From: Qipengyuania marisflavi
GTDB lineage: Bacteria > Pseudomonadota > Alphaproteobacteria > Sphingomonadales > Sphingomonadaceae
Reading direction: 5' to 3'
DNA: 64,000 nt
Assembly (NCBI RefSeq): GCF_005884405.1
Contig: NZ_VCAO01000002.1
Location: forward strand, 186,001 to 250,000
Position numbers and translations under genes: made by a program. Below are positions 1 through 9,099 of this stretch, piece after piece. The notes below the pieces were generated by a model, which saw only the letters and a list, made by a program, of their open reading frames with translations, was not told where the DNA came from and searched no databases. The first letter of the stretch is position 1. Each line of letters begins with the position of its first letter.

Positions 1-88
1 TATTCTGGCAAAGCGCCGCTCCGCCCGAGGGGCTGTGGCTGCCCGACCAGGGCGTCAGCGGTTATCGCGGACGGGGTTGAGCCCCGCG

Positions 89-156
89 CTCAAGCAGCGC
101 AGCGGTAGGGCAGACAAGAACGCCCTCAAGCAGCGCAGCGATAGGGCAGACAAAAA
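89..156. repeat. Tandem direct repeat, two 32-bp units at 36-bp period
   Basis: Units at 89-120 and 125-156 differ at only two positions. The pair lies directly beyond the tRNA-Thr gene, and the A-run of the second unit forms the T-tract of the tRNA terminator on the minus strand. With two copies it is not a CRISPR. No gene is supported in 1-178. Confidence 0.8.
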
Positions 157-178
157 CCCATTTCCGCCTTGGCGGAAA

Positions 179-181
<3 letters not shown>
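152..181 (-). terminator. Rho-independent terminator of tRNA-Thr
   Basis: A perfect 11-bp stem (158-168 with 171-181) with a 2-nt loop is followed on the minus strand by a run of five T (152-156). The stem includes the encoded CCA of the tRNA, so terminator and mature 3' end overlap. Confidence 0.8.
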
Positions 182-254
<73 letters not shown>

Positions 255-376
255 GTGCCGATTGGCAGCGGCGCCCTTTATTGCGAAACGGGGGCGCTCG
301 TCCAGTCTCTTGATAGCGACAATCTTCATATCGCGCCTGCATTGCGCGCCGGACGGCGGCGGACTATCGGCGGATC

Positions 377-1318
377 ATGGATTTGCAGCGCATTGTCGAC
401 GAAACGTGGGAGGCGCTGGCGGACCAGCGCGGCAGCGGTACACCTGCACGCTATATCCCGGCGCTGGAGCTGGTCGATCCGCGGCAATTCGGCATTGCGA
501 TGGCGACCCGCGACGGGCCGGTTTACTGCGCGGGTGACGCCGATGTGCCGTTTTCGATCCAGTCGGTGTCCAAGGTGTTTGCGCTGGCACTGGCGTTGGA
601 GCGTGAGGGACCGGCGCTGTGGGATGTGGTCGGGCGCGAGCCGTCGGGCAATCCGTTCAATTCGATCCTGCAACTGGAACGCGAAAAGGGCGTGCCGCGC
701 AATCCGTTTATCAACGCCGGTGCGATTGTGACGACTGACCGCTTTATTGGTGACCGCAGCCCCGAAGTCGCCATCGACGATCTGCTCGCCCGGCTGCGGC
801 TGATGGCGCGTGACGAAGGGGTCACTATCGATACGGAGGTCGCGCGTTCGGAAAGCCAGACCGGTTCGCGCAACCGTTCGCTGGCCTATTTCCTCGCCGA
901 TTTCGGGCGGCTGTTGAACCCGGTCGAAGATGTGCTGTCGGTCTATTTCCGCCAGTGCTCGCTGGCGATGAGCTGCCGCCAACTGGCCGAAAGCGCGCTG
1001 TTTCTGCCGTTTGACGGCACCGATCCAGTGTCCGGCGTGACAATGTGTTCGCCCAGCCGGGCGCGGCGCATCAATGCGCTGATGCTGCTGTGCGGACATT
1101 ACGACAATTCGGGTCAATTCGCTTTCGAAGTCGGCTTCCCCGGCAAGTCCGGGGTGGGCGGGGGCATATTGGCCAGCGTGCCGGGCCGCGCCTCGATTGC
1201 GGTATGGTCGCCGGGGCTGAACCGCGCAGGGACCAGCCTGCTGGGAGCCAAAGCATTGTCGGATATTGCGCTGCGCACCGGCTGGTCGGTGTTCAGCGGC
1301 AAATTGCCCGAGATCTAA
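377..1318 (+). CDS. glsA: Glutaminase
   Basis: Hydrolyses L-glutamine to glutamate and ammonia in the cytoplasm. The 313 residues match the usual GlsA length. The serine-lysine pair of this beta-lactamase-like fold is visible as SVSK (S63-x-x-K66), followed by the conserved NPFINAGAI region and the C-terminal GKSGVGGGI stretch. It is a single gene divergent from tRNA-Thr; the 255-376 gap presumably holds both promoters, but no clear boxes were seen. Its stop overlaps the convergent gene by 3 bp. No strong ribosome binding site is visible, so the start rests on homology and could shift slightly. Confidence 0.93.
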   Translation: MDLQRIVDETWEALADQRGSGTPARYIPALELVDPRQFGIAMATRDGPVYCAGDADVPFSIQSVSKVFALALALEREGPALWDVVGREPSGNPFNSILQLEREKGVPRNPFINAGAIVTTDRFIGDRSPEVAIDDLLARLRLMARDEGVTIDTEVARSESQTGSRNRSLAYFLADFGRLLNPVEDVLSVYFRQCSLAMSCRQLAESALFLPFDGTDPVSGVTMCSPSRARRINALMLLCGHYDNSGQFAFEVGFPGKSGVGGGILASVPGRASIAVWSPGLNRAGTSLLGAKALSDIALRTGWSVFSGKLPEI

Positions 1319-2187
1319 AGCGCGCCGAAGGTCCAGCCTTCGGTCCGGGCGATCTGCGGGGTCAGGCCCGCCGGGTTCCAGCGGCGCGGATCATCCGCGA
1401 CCGCGCGCAGCCATGCAGCGGTCAGCAGCGCATCGGAGGAATGATCGTCAATCGCGCCGCTGCCGGTGACGGGCGGCGATCCCAGCGCGGCAAGGGCATG
1501 GTTCAAGTCCTCAAAGCTGCGCATCTTGGATTTCGCCGCGCTGCGCCCCGCTTCGCGCGCAGCCAGGCTGGTGTAAATCTCCACCACCACCGAACCTTTG
1601 TCCGGTAGCAGATCGACCGGCCACACCGGCAGGTGCCCGCGCAGCGCGTGCAGCATTCGCATGCCCGTCAGGCTGGATTTGCCCACCTGCGCCGCACCGA
1701 CGAGGTTGAAATTGGAATACGGTTTGCACCCCATCGCCGCCTGCGCGTGCTCGGTAACGCGCAACCGCCCGCGGCCATGCTCTGCGCCGTCGCAGCCGAA
1801 CTGCGCGCCGGTATTTGCACCGTCGCGGAAATAGGCGCGCAATTCGGGATGTGTGACGAAGCTGCTAGCACCCAGATTGGCCTCCCCGGCACAAACCGCC
1901 TCGATCAGCGCCCACAGGCCCTGCGCATCGCGGGGCGAGCCGGGCCAGCCGGGGAAATAGTCGCCGCAATCCGCGTGGGGCAGAGCAATCCCGAGATCCA
2001 GGCCGACTAGCGTATCGGCGGGCAAGCCATCGCGCAGCACGGCAAGCGCATCTTCTCTGCTCCAGCGATGCGCGGCAAGCACTGGTGGCCCGCCATCAGC
2101 ATCAGCAATCGCCAGCGCAACGCCCTTCTGCCGCCCACCTTTCGCACCCGACCAGTCGATGGCGAGGAAATGCGAAAAGCGGCTCAT
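1315..2187 (-). CDS. RNase H-fold (DUF429-like) hypothetical protein
   Basis: A 290-residue cytosolic protein. The N-terminal FLAIDWSGAKGG and the C-terminal DDHSSDALLTAAWL supply the spaced acidic residues typical of RNase H-like DUF429 proteins, whose role is not established. The ATG at 2187 is chosen because it forms an ATGA overlap with the rarA stop, implying translational coupling and one transcript. A longer reading from 2214 would run into rarA. The substrate is unknown, and a nuclease role is only inferred from the fold signature. Confidence 0.75.
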   Translation of the reverse strand: MSRFSHFLAIDWSGAKGGRQKGVALAIADADGGPPVLAAHRWSREDALAVLRDGLPADTLVGLDLGIALPHADCGDYFPGWPGSPRDAQGLWALIEAVCAGEANLGASSFVTHPELRAYFRDGANTGAQFGCDGAEHGRGRLRVTEHAQAAMGCKPYSNFNLVGAAQVGKSSLTGMRMLHALRGHLPVWPVDLLPDKGSVVVEIYTSLAAREAGRSAAKSKMRSFEDLNHALAALGSPPVTGSGAIDDHSSDALLTAAWLRAVADDPRRWNPAGLTPQIARTEGWTFGAL

Positions 2188-3500
2188 TCGCGGTCGCGCC
2201 GCAATTTGTCCCAATAGTCCAGCCGCTTGGCAATGTCGCGCTCGAACCCGCGTTCCACGGGCTGGTAATAGGTTTGCGGGTCCATTTCTTCGGGCCAGTA
2301 ATTGTCGCCCGAAAAGCCCTCGTAAGCGTCGTGATCATAGCTGTAGCCTGCACCGTAACCGATGTCCTTCATCAGCTTGGTGGGCGCGTTGAGGATGTTT
2401 TGCGGGGGCGTGAGGCTGCCGGTTTCGCGCGCACTTTTAAAAGCCGATTTCTGCGCCTTGTAGACCGCATTCGATTTCGGCGCGGTGGCGAGGTAGATGC
2501 ATGCCTGCACCAGCGCCAGCTCGCCCTCGGGACTGCCCAGAAATTCGTAGGCATCCCTGGCCGCCATGCATTGGGTCAGCGCCTGCGGATCGGCCATGCC
2601 GATATCCTCCACCGCCATGCGGACCAGTCGGCGAGCAAGGAAGCGCGGCTCTTCGCCCGCCACCAGCATCCGCGCCAGATAATACAGCGCTGCCTGCGGG
2701 TCGGAGCCGCGCACCGCCTTGTGCAGCGCCGAAATCAGATTGTAATGCCCCTCGCGATCCTTGTCATACACCGCCACGCGGCGTTGGAGGAAGGCACCCA
2801 AGGCTGCGGGATCGAGCGGCTCGCCCAGCATGGCATTGTAGAGCGTTTCCGCCTGATTGAGCAGGAACCGCCCGTCGCCATCGGCGCTCGCCACCAGCGC
2901 CTCACGCGCGGGCGGGGTGAGCGGCAGAGGGCCTTCCAGACCTTCCGCGCGGTCAAGCAATTGGTCGAGCGCCTTGTGATCCAGCCGCTGGAGGATCAGC
3001 ACCTGTGCACGGCTGAGCAGGGCGGCGTTGAGCGCGAAGCTGGGGTTTTCGGTGGTGGCACCCACCAGCGTCACCGTGCCGCGTTCCACAAACGGCAAGA
3101 AGCCATCCTGCTGCGCGCGGTTGAAGCGGTGAATCTCGTCCACGAACAATAGCGTGCGCTGTCCCGCCTCGGCGGCCCGATCGGCGGCGGCGAAGGCTTT
3201 CTTGAGATCGGCGACGCCGGAAAACACCGCGCTGACGCTTTCAAAGCGCATTCCAACGCTGTCGGCCAGCAACCGCGCGATGGTGGTCTTGCCGGTACCG
3301 GGTGGCCCCCACAGGATCATCGAGGACAGCCGCCCTGCCGCCACCATGCGCCCGATTGCGCCTTCGGGGCCGGTCAGATGTTCCTGTCCGATCACCTCGG
3401 CGAGTATCGCGGGCCGCAGCCGGTCGGCCAGCGGCGCATCTTCGCGCAGCGGGGCAGGCTTGCTGTCGGGAAGCGGATCATCGTCAAAAAGGTCGGGCAT
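2184..3500 (-). CDS. rarA: Replication-associated recombination ATPase RarA (MgsA)
   Basis: AAA+ clamp-loader-related ATPase acting at stalled replication forks. From the ATG at 3500 it has 438 residues, the normal length. Walker A is GPPGTGKT (residues 65-72), Walker B is LLFVDEIHRF, and sensor-1 GATTENPSF follows. The C-terminal MgsA tetramerisation region has PQNILNAPTKLMKDIGYG. A GTG seven codons upstream (3521) is possible but adds no conserved residues. It is the first gene of a two-gene unit with the DUF429-like gene and is divergent from the PadR gene. Confidence 0.93.
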   Translation of the reverse strand: MPDLFDDDPLPDSKPAPLREDAPLADRLRPAILAEVIGQEHLTGPEGAIGRMVAAGRLSSMILWGPPGTGKTTIARLLADSVGMRFESVSAVFSGVADLKKAFAAADRAAEAGQRTLLFVDEIHRFNRAQQDGFLPFVERGTVTLVGATTENPSFALNAALLSRAQVLILQRLDHKALDQLLDRAEGLEGPLPLTPPAREALVASADGDGRFLLNQAETLYNAMLGEPLDPAALGAFLQRRVAVYDKDREGHYNLISALHKAVRGSDPQAALYYLARMLVAGEEPRFLARRLVRMAVEDIGMADPQALTQCMAARDAYEFLGSPEGELALVQACIYLATAPKSNAVYKAQKSAFKSARETGSLTPPQNILNAPTKLMKDIGYGAGYSYDHDAYEGFSGDNYWPEEMDPQTYYQPVERGFERDIAKRLDYWDKLRRDRE

Positions 3501-3559
3501 TGCGGCTAGATAGGCGGGCACAGCGAAATTTGCACCGGGGCACTTGCATTCAATCCTTA

Positions 3560-3586
3560 AAGATATATCTTAGAGCCATCTTAGAT
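3560..3586. promoter_or_regulatory. Candidate PadR operator
   Basis: A perfect 12-bp palindrome AAGATATATCTT (3560-3571) lies between rarA and the PadR gene. The octamer ATCTTAGA occurs twice, at 3567-3574 and 3579-3586. PadR-family repressors commonly bind AT-rich ATATC/GATAT palindromes and often regulate themselves, so autoregulation is a reasonable inference. Confidence 0.55.
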
Positions 3587-3602
3587 AGGTCAGGATATTC
3601 TC

Positions 3603-4301
3603 ATGAACAGACATTGCAACAAACGCAGCCGCCGCAGCGCGTGGCCGCTGATTGCCATGATGGCAGCCAATTCCGGTCGTCACGGCTCAGGCAAAAACTG
3701 GGGCAGTGATTGGGGTGACTGGAGCGGTGGGTTTGGACCCGATGGCCCATTTGGCCCCAAGGGTCCGTTCGGTCCCGATGGCCCGTTTGGCCCCGGTGGC
3801 CCCTTTGGAAAGGGCGGACGCGGCGGTGGACGGCGGCGCGGGCGGATGTTCGGCTCTGGCGAATTGCGACTGCTGCTACTCCATCTGATCGCCGAGGAAC
3901 CGCGCCACGGTTACGAGCTGATCAAAGCTATCGAAGAGATGACCGGCGGCCATTATGCGCCCAGTCCCGGCACGGTTTACCCCACATTGTCACTGCTGGA
4001 AGACGAAGGCGCGATCCGTCAGGCGACGGGCGGTGACGAAGCGCGCAAGGACTATGAAGCGACCGACAGCGGGCGCGCCGAGCTGGAAGAGCGGTCGAGC
4101 GAGGTTGAGTCGCTGCTCGAACGCCTGACCGGCCATGCCGAAAAGCGCGGCGCCTTTGCCACACCCGAGATGTTCCGGGCGGCAGGCAATCTTGCCGCCG
4201 TTCTCAAAAACCGCGCGCGCTCCGGTGATCTGAACGACGCTAAAATCGCTGAGATCGTCGATCTGGTGGATGATCTGGCGAAGAAGATCGAGCGGCTCTG
4301 A
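3603..4301 (+). CDS. PadR-family regulator with glycine/proline-rich leader
   Basis: A 232-residue transcription factor. Residues 86-139 form the PadR winged helix (GELRLLLLHLIAEEP, HGYELIKAI, SPGTVYPTLSLLEDEG), followed by a C-terminal helical dimerisation part. Unusually, residues 42-79 are a low-complexity track of repeated FGPxGP units ending in an Arg/Gly-rich segment. The effector and targets are not evident; the next gene downstream encodes a membrane protein 69 bp away. The palindrome at 3560 suggests autorepression. ATG 3603 has no strong ribosome binding site; a later start would shorten only the leader. Confidence 0.85.
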   Translation: MNRHCNKRSRRSAWPLIAMMAANSGRHGSGKNWGSDWGDWSGGFGPDGPFGPKGPFGPDGPFGPGGPFGKGGRGGGRRRGRMFGSGELRLLLLHLIAEEPRHGYELIKAIEEMTGGHYAPSPGTVYPTLSLLEDEGAIRQATGGDEARKDYEATDSGRAELEERSSEVESLLERLTGHAEKRGAFATPEMFRAAGNLAAVLKNRARSGDLNDAKIAEIVDLVDDLAKKIERL

Positions 4302-4370
4302 CCCGGCCAAACTTGCGCTCCGCGCCGCAGGCGATAGTCTGGGTGCGGGCCGCAAGCGGGAGGAACAGTT

Positions 4371-4829
4371 ATGGATACTGAGACGACGACGAAAACCCCC
4401 TGGCACCTGTGGCTGATCGGTGCGCTGGCAACGGCATGGAATGCGATCGGACCCTATGACTATATCCAGACACAGACTGGCAATCTGGACTATTTCAAAA
4501 GCTCTGAAGAGATGATGGGCGTCGATGGCGCCACCGCGCTCGCATATTTTCAGGACCTGCCTGCATGGATCGACGCGTGTTGGGCTCTGGGCGTTTGGGG
4601 CGCGCTGATCGGATCGATCCTGCTGCTGCTGCGCTCACGCTATGCCGTATGGTCCTTTGCGATTTCGCTGTTTGGGCTTGCCGGATCGACCTTTGGCCAG
4701 CTGGCGCGCGGAATGCCCGAATGGGCATCTGGCGGTAGCAATACGATTTTCACAATCGTCATCTGGTCAATTGCCACATTCCTGCTGATTTATGCAGTCA
4801 GCATGCGCAACAAGGGTGTGCTGCGTTAA
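4371..4829 (+). CDS. Four-helix inner membrane protein, unknown function
   Basis: 152 residues with four predicted transmembrane helices at about 11-31, 66-87, 91-112 and 124-145. A short loop between helices 1 and 2 is rich in acidic and aromatic residues. The start is supported by GGAGGAAC just upstream of the ATG. It follows the PadR gene and may be cotranscribed or controlled by it. It ends 3 bp before the convergent glycosyltransferase stop. I do not recognise a named family, though it resembles small uncharacterised sphingomonad membrane proteins. Confidence 0.7.
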   Translation: MDTETTTKTPWHLWLIGALATAWNAIGPYDYIQTQTGNLDYFKSSEEMMGVDGATALAYFQDLPAWIDACWALGVWGALIGSILLLLRSRYAVWSFAISLFGLAGSTFGQLARGMPEWASGGSNTIFTIVIWSIATFLLIYAVSMRNKGVLR

Positions 4830-4832
4830 GCG

Positions 4833-5996
4833 TCAGCTGCGCGCGTCGCCATTGGCGCGGGCTTTTGCCAGCCGCAGATAGACGTCGACCACTGCCTGGT
4901 TGATTGCGTCCCAGCTGAACTCGCGGCTGCGCATCTCGCCAGCCGCGCCGTGCGCCTGCCTCAGCTGCGGATCGCGGCAATAGCGTTCCAGCACGTCGGC
5001 ATAGGCCTCTGCACTGCCCGTGGGCACCAGCGCGCCGGTTTCGCCGTCCAGTACCAGACTGGTGCTGCCGGTCGCCCCGGCGGCGACCACGGGCAGGCCG
5101 CTGGCCATAGCTTCCAACGTCACATTGCCGAATGTCTCGGTGATCGAAGGGTTGAAGAACAGATCGGTGCTGGCCAGCGCGCGGCCCAGATCGGGGCCGG
5201 ACTGGAAGCCGACGAAAATCCCGCCGGGCAGCGCCTTTTCAAACCATGCGCGCGCCGGGCCTTCACCGATTACCACCACGCGGTGCGGCACCTGGCGGCG
5301 GCGCAATTCGACGACGGTGTCGGCAAACACGTCGAGGCCCTTTTCCATCACCAGTCGGCCCAGAAATCCGATAGCGACCTCGTCCGGCGCCAGTCCCAGC
5401 TCGGCGCGCCATGCCGCGTCTCGTTTGTCGGGGCCGAAGACATTGCGATCGACACCGCGCGACCACAGCGAGATGTCGTGATGCATCTCCTGTTCGCGCA
5501 GCGTTTCGATCATGCTTGGCGAGGGGGCCACCAGCGCATCGCACCGGCGATACAGCCGCCGCAGGATAGCTTCGACAGCGGGTTCCAGAAAACCCATCTT
5601 GTAATAGCGCGGATAGGTCTCAAACCGCGTGTGCACCGAAGCCAGCGCCGCCACATCATTGTCACGCGCCCAGCTGACCGCGCGGTGGGCGGACACATCA
5701 GGCGATGCAACATGCAGCACATTGGGCTTGAACGCTTCCAGATCGTCTCGCACGCGGCCCGGCAGGCCCAGTGGAAACTGGAATTCGCTGCGACCCGGCA
5801 GTGGGAAGGATGGCAGCGAGACCAGCTCGCCCGTGGGTTCAAAGGCGGGGGTTGGCACGGTGGGGGAATAGACCCGAACCTGCGCGCCCTTACCCATGAC
5901 ATAACCCATCAGGCAGTTGAGCGCCTGATTGGCCCCGTCACGGGTGTAATTGTAATTCCCGCTGACCAGCGCGATGCGAAGATCCGACACGTTCAT
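4833..5996 (-). CDS. GT4-family glycosyltransferase
   Basis: A retaining GT-B glycosyltransferase of 387 residues, probably transferring a sugar from a nucleotide donor to an envelope lipid or glycan. The N-terminal Rossmann half begins RIALVSGNYNYTRDGAN. The C-terminal half carries GFLGRLVMEKGLD and the E-x7-E donor motif (ETFGNVTLE) with SGLPVVA. ATG 5996 is chosen because upstream residues are not conserved-looking; MGAL at 6008 is an alternative. The closest named relatives by motif are MgtA/DgdA-like mannosyl/glycosyltransferases; donor and acceptor cannot be read from the sequence. Confidence 0.83.
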   Translation of the reverse strand: MNVSDLRIALVSGNYNYTRDGANQALNCLMGYVMGKGAQVRVYSPTVPTPAFEPTGELVSLPSFPLPGRSEFQFPLGLPGRVRDDLEAFKPNVLHVASPDVSAHRAVSWARDNDVAALASVHTRFETYPRYYKMGFLEPAVEAILRRLYRRCDALVAPSPSMIETLREQEMHHDISLWSRGVDRNVFGPDKRDAAWRAELGLAPDEVAIGFLGRLVMEKGLDVFADTVVELRRRQVPHRVVVIGEGPARAWFEKALPGGIFVGFQSGPDLGRALASTDLFFNPSITETFGNVTLEAMASGLPVVAAGATGSTSLVLDGETGALVPTGSAEAYADVLERYCRDPQLRQAHGAAGEMRSREFSWDAINQAVVDVYLRLAKARANGDARS

Positions 5997-6169
5997 CAGC
6001 GCGCCCATAGGCAAGCTGGACGCATTTGGCGAGAGGGAGTTCACCGTGTCGCCAAACCGGCCCGGCGCTGCATACCTATTTCGCATTGACATGTTGCGGC
6101 GCAACATTACTGCGGCCGACGGGCCACGCGGTCCCAACGCCGCGCGAGCTCTCTGTAAGGAGAGAATAC

Positions 6170-7321
6170 ATGACCAATACCCCTGCGCTCAAGCCTGAGC
6201 GTCCTTTCTTTTCGTCCGGCCCCACCGCCAAATTCAAAGGCTGGTCGGCGAACAATCTCAAAACCGAAGCATTGGGCCGTTCGCATCGCTCTGCCGTTGG
6301 CAAGGCGCGGCTGAAATATGCCATCGATCTGACCAAAGAGCTGCTCGGCGTGCCCGATGATTATCTGGTCGGTATCATGCCCGGTTCGGACACTGGCGCG
6401 CTGGAATGCGCGATGTGGACCATGCTCGGTGCGCGCCCCGCGACGGTTGCGGCGTGGGAAAGCTTTGGCAATGTGTGGATTCAGGATGCGGTCAAGCAGC
6501 TCAAGCTGGCCGACCTGACCACGCTGGATGCCGATTATGGCAAGATCCCCAATCTGGCATCGATCCCGCAGGACAATGACGTTGTCTTTACGTGGAACGG
6601 CACCACCAGCGGTGCGAAAATTCCGAACACCGACTGGCTGGAACCGGGCCGCGCGGGCATTACGATCAATGACGCCACCAGCGCCGTTTTCGCAATGGAG
6701 ATGGACTGGGCCAAGCTGGATGCCACCACTTTCAGCTGGCAGAAGGTCATGGGGTCCGAAGCGCAGCACGGGATGCTGATCCTCAGCCCCAAAGCGGTCG
6801 AGCGGATCGAAAGCTATGATCCCCAGTGGCCGCTGCCAAAGCTGTTCCGCATCAAGAAGGGCGACAAGCTGAACCGCGCGATCTTTGAAGGCGCGACCAT
6901 CAACACGCCGTCCATGCTGGCCACCGAAGATTATATCGCGGCGCTGGAATGGGCCAAAAGCATTGGCGGCCGCCAGGCGATGTTCGAACGCGCCGATGCC
7001 AATGCCAGGATCGTCACCGACTGGATCGAGGCCACGCCGTGGCTGCGCAATATGGTGCCCGACCCTGCGCAGCGCACCAATACCGGCGTCTGCTTCGTGT
7101 TTCAGGGCGACTATTACGACAGCCTCTCGCCCGAAGATCAGGCCTATGTGCCCAAGCAGATCGCCAAGCAGCTGGAACAGCTTGATGTCGGTTACGACTT
7201 CAATGGCTATCGCGATGCGCCGCCTTCGCTGCGCATCTGGTGCGGCGGCACGGTCGAGCAGGAGGATCTGAGACGCCTGCTGCCGTGGATCGAATGGGCT
7301 TACACAGAGCTGCAGAAATAG
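6170..7321 (+). CDS. serC: Phosphoserine aminotransferase
   Basis: PLP enzyme converting 3-phosphohydroxypyruvate and glutamate to phosphoserine, the second step of serine synthesis. The 383 residues belong to the longer alphaproteobacterial type. The PLP lysine is K192 in SWQKVMG, with PGSDTGALE (cofactor phosphate region) and TWNGTTSGAK upstream. The ATG at 6170 has AAGGAGAG at good spacing; the longer reading frame upstream overlaps the divergent gene's leader and is not needed. It is followed by serA, giving two consecutive serine-pathway genes on one strand. Confidence 0.95.
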   Translation: MTNTPALKPERPFFSSGPTAKFKGWSANNLKTEALGRSHRSAVGKARLKYAIDLTKELLGVPDDYLVGIMPGSDTGALECAMWTMLGARPATVAAWESFGNVWIQDAVKQLKLADLTTLDADYGKIPNLASIPQDNDVVFTWNGTTSGAKIPNTDWLEPGRAGITINDATSAVFAMEMDWAKLDATTFSWQKVMGSEAQHGMLILSPKAVERIESYDPQWPLPKLFRIKKGDKLNRAIFEGATINTPSMLATEDYIAALEWAKSIGGRQAMFERADANARIVTDWIEATPWLRNMVPDPAQRTNTGVCFVFQGDYYDSLSPEDQAYVPKQIAKQLEQLDVGYDFNGYRDAPPSLRIWCGGTVEQEDLRRLLPWIEWAYTELQK

Positions 7322-7324
7322 CGT

Positions 7325-7407
7325 GTCATCCCGGCGCAAGCCGGGATCGCTCGCCGCACGCTCCAACCAAATTTCCTATAGCGATCCCGGATCAGGTCCG
7401 GGATGAC
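7325..7407. repeat. Paired REP-like inverted repeat between serC and serA
   Basis: Two 27-28 nt arms (7325-7351 and 7380-7407) face each other. Each arm is itself an imperfect hairpin starting GTCATCCCGG and ending CCGGGATCGCT. The serA ribosome binding site GAAGG starts just beyond the right arm. A single related arm lies at 27998-28024. Confidence 0.75.
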
Positions 7408-7419
7408 GAAGGTATTATC

Positions 7420-9003
7420 ATGACCAAACCAAAAGTTCTCATCTCCGACAAGATGGACCCCAATGCTGCGCGCATCTTTGAAGAGCGCGGCTGCGATGTC
7501 GATGTCATCACTGGCGAGACCCCCGAACAGCTGATCGCCCGGATCGGCGATTACGACGGGCTTGCCATCCGGTCCTCCACCAAGGTGACGGCTGCGATCC
7601 TGGATGCGGCCACCAATCTCAAGGTCGTTGGCCGCGCGGGTATCGGGGTCGACAATGTCGATATCTCCTATGCCAGCGGCAAGGGCGTGGTGGTGATGAA
7701 CACCCCCTTCGGCAATTCGATCACCACCGCCGAACACGCCATTGCGATGATGTTCGCGCTGGCCCGTCAGATCCCGGAAGCCAACACCCGCACACAGCAG
7801 GGCGAGTGGCCCAAGAACGCCTTTATGGGCGTGGAAGTCACCGGTAAGACGCTGGGCCTGATCGGTGCGGGCAATATCGGTTCGATCGTGGCGGCACGGG
7901 CGCTGGGGCTGAAGATGAAAGTGGTGGCTTTCGACCCGTTCCTGACGCCGGACCGCGCGGTGGAGATCGGGGTTGAAAAGGTCACGCTGGACGAGTTGCT
8001 GGCGCGCGCGGATTTCATCACGCTGCACACTCCGCTGACCGACGAAACCCGCAATATCCTGTCGGCTGAAAATCTGGCAAAAGCCAAGCCGGGCGTACGG
8101 ATCGTCAATTGCGCGCGCGGCGGGTTGATCGACGAGGCGGCGCTGGCCGAGCTGCTTGAAAGCGGCCACATCGCCGGTGCGGCCTTGGACGTGTTCGAAA
8201 GCGAGCCCGCCAAGGAAAGCCCGTTGTTCGGCAAGCCCAATTTCATCTGCACCCCGCATCTGGGCGCCTCCACCACCGAAGCGCAGGTCAATGTTGCCTT
8301 GCAGGTGGCCGAACAGATGGCCGATTATCTGGTCAATGGGGGTGTTAGCAATGCGCTCAATATGCCCAGCCTCAGCGCCGAAGAAGCGCCTAAGCTGCGC
8401 CCTTACATGAAGCTGGCGGAAAGCCTGGGCAGCCTGGTCGGGCAGCTGGCGCATGGCAATCTGACGCAGATCAGCATCGAACGCGAAGGGTCGGCGGCAG
8501 ACCTCAATGGCAAGCCGATTACCGGCGCGGTGCTGGCGGGTCTGATGCGCCAATATTCGGACACGGTGAACATGGTCAACGCGCCCTATCTGGCCAAGGA
8601 GCGGGGGCTGGACGTCCGCGAAATCCGCCATGACCGTGAAGGCGTCTATCATACGCTGCTGCGCGTTACAGTGGGCACCGAGCAAGGTGACCGTTCGGTT
8701 GCAGGCACGCTGTTCGGCAGCGAGGCACCCCGGCTGGTCGAGATTTTCGGTGTCGGGATCGAGGCCGAGTTGGAGGGCAATATGCTCTATATCGTCAACG
8801 AGGACGCGCCGGGTTTTATTGGCCGGATTGGTACGTTGCTGGGTGAAAACGGCATCAATATCGGCACCTTCCACCTTGGCCGCCGCGATGCGGGCGGGGA
8901 GGCGGTGCTGCTGCTCAGTGTCGATATGCCGATCCCGGCAGATGTGGTCGCCAAGGCCAGCGCGCTGGAAGGCGTGAAGGTCGTGACGCCGCTCGCCTTT
9001 TGA
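7420..9003 (+). CDS. serA: D-3-phosphoglycerate dehydrogenase
   Basis: NAD-dependent first enzyme of serine biosynthesis, oxidising 3-phosphoglycerate. The 527 residues are the long form with an intervening domain and a C-terminal ACT domain. NAD-binding GAGNIG is at 149-154, the catalytic His region is TPHLGAST, and the ACT-like C-terminus starts near NMLYIVNEDAPGF. The ATG at 7420 sits after GAAGG; the upstream open frame runs through the repeat and the serC end. The ACT domain suggests serine feedback, known for the family. It is flanked on both sides by related inverted repeats. Confidence 0.96.
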   Translation: MTKPKVLISDKMDPNAARIFEERGCDVDVITGETPEQLIARIGDYDGLAIRSSTKVTAAILDAATNLKVVGRAGIGVDNVDISYASGKGVVVMNTPFGNSITTAEHAIAMMFALARQIPEANTRTQQGEWPKNAFMGVEVTGKTLGLIGAGNIGSIVAARALGLKMKVVAFDPFLTPDRAVEIGVEKVTLDELLARADFITLHTPLTDETRNILSAENLAKAKPGVRIVNCARGGLIDEAALAELLESGHIAGAALDVFESEPAKESPLFGKPNFICTPHLGASTTEAQVNVALQVAEQMADYLVNGGVSNALNMPSLSAEEAPKLRPYMKLAESLGSLVGQLAHGNLTQISIEREGSAADLNGKPITGAVLAGLMRQYSDTVNMVNAPYLAKERGLDVREIRHDREGVYHTLLRVTVGTEQGDRSVAGTLFGSEAPRLVEIFGVGIEAELEGNMLYIVNEDAPGFIGRIGTLLGENGINIGTFHLGRRDAGGEAVLLLSVDMPIPADVVAKASALEGVKVVTPLAF

Positions 9004-9027
9004 CGATTGGGGCAGCGCGGGCTTGAC

Positions 9028-9072
9028 CCGGGACCGCTGACGGCACAGGCGCGTGCCCGAAAGCGGTCCCGG
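9028..9072. repeat. Inverted repeat between serA and hisZ
   Basis: An 11-bp perfect stem CCGGGACCGCT (9028-9038) with AGCGGTCCCGG (9062-9072) encloses a 23-nt loop. The arm differs by one base from the CCGGGATCGCT end of the element upstream of serA. It has no T-run, so it is not a typical terminator. Confidence 0.65.
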
Positions 9073-9099
9073 CGGCCGGTGCGATGAAGAGATGTGACG

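Noticed and set aside
89-156. Possible CRISPR array
   Set aside because: Only two units with a 4-bp gap and no cas genes.
326-1117. Minus-strand ORF opposite glutaminase
   Set aside because: Shadow frame over an unambiguous glsA; no recognisable motifs.
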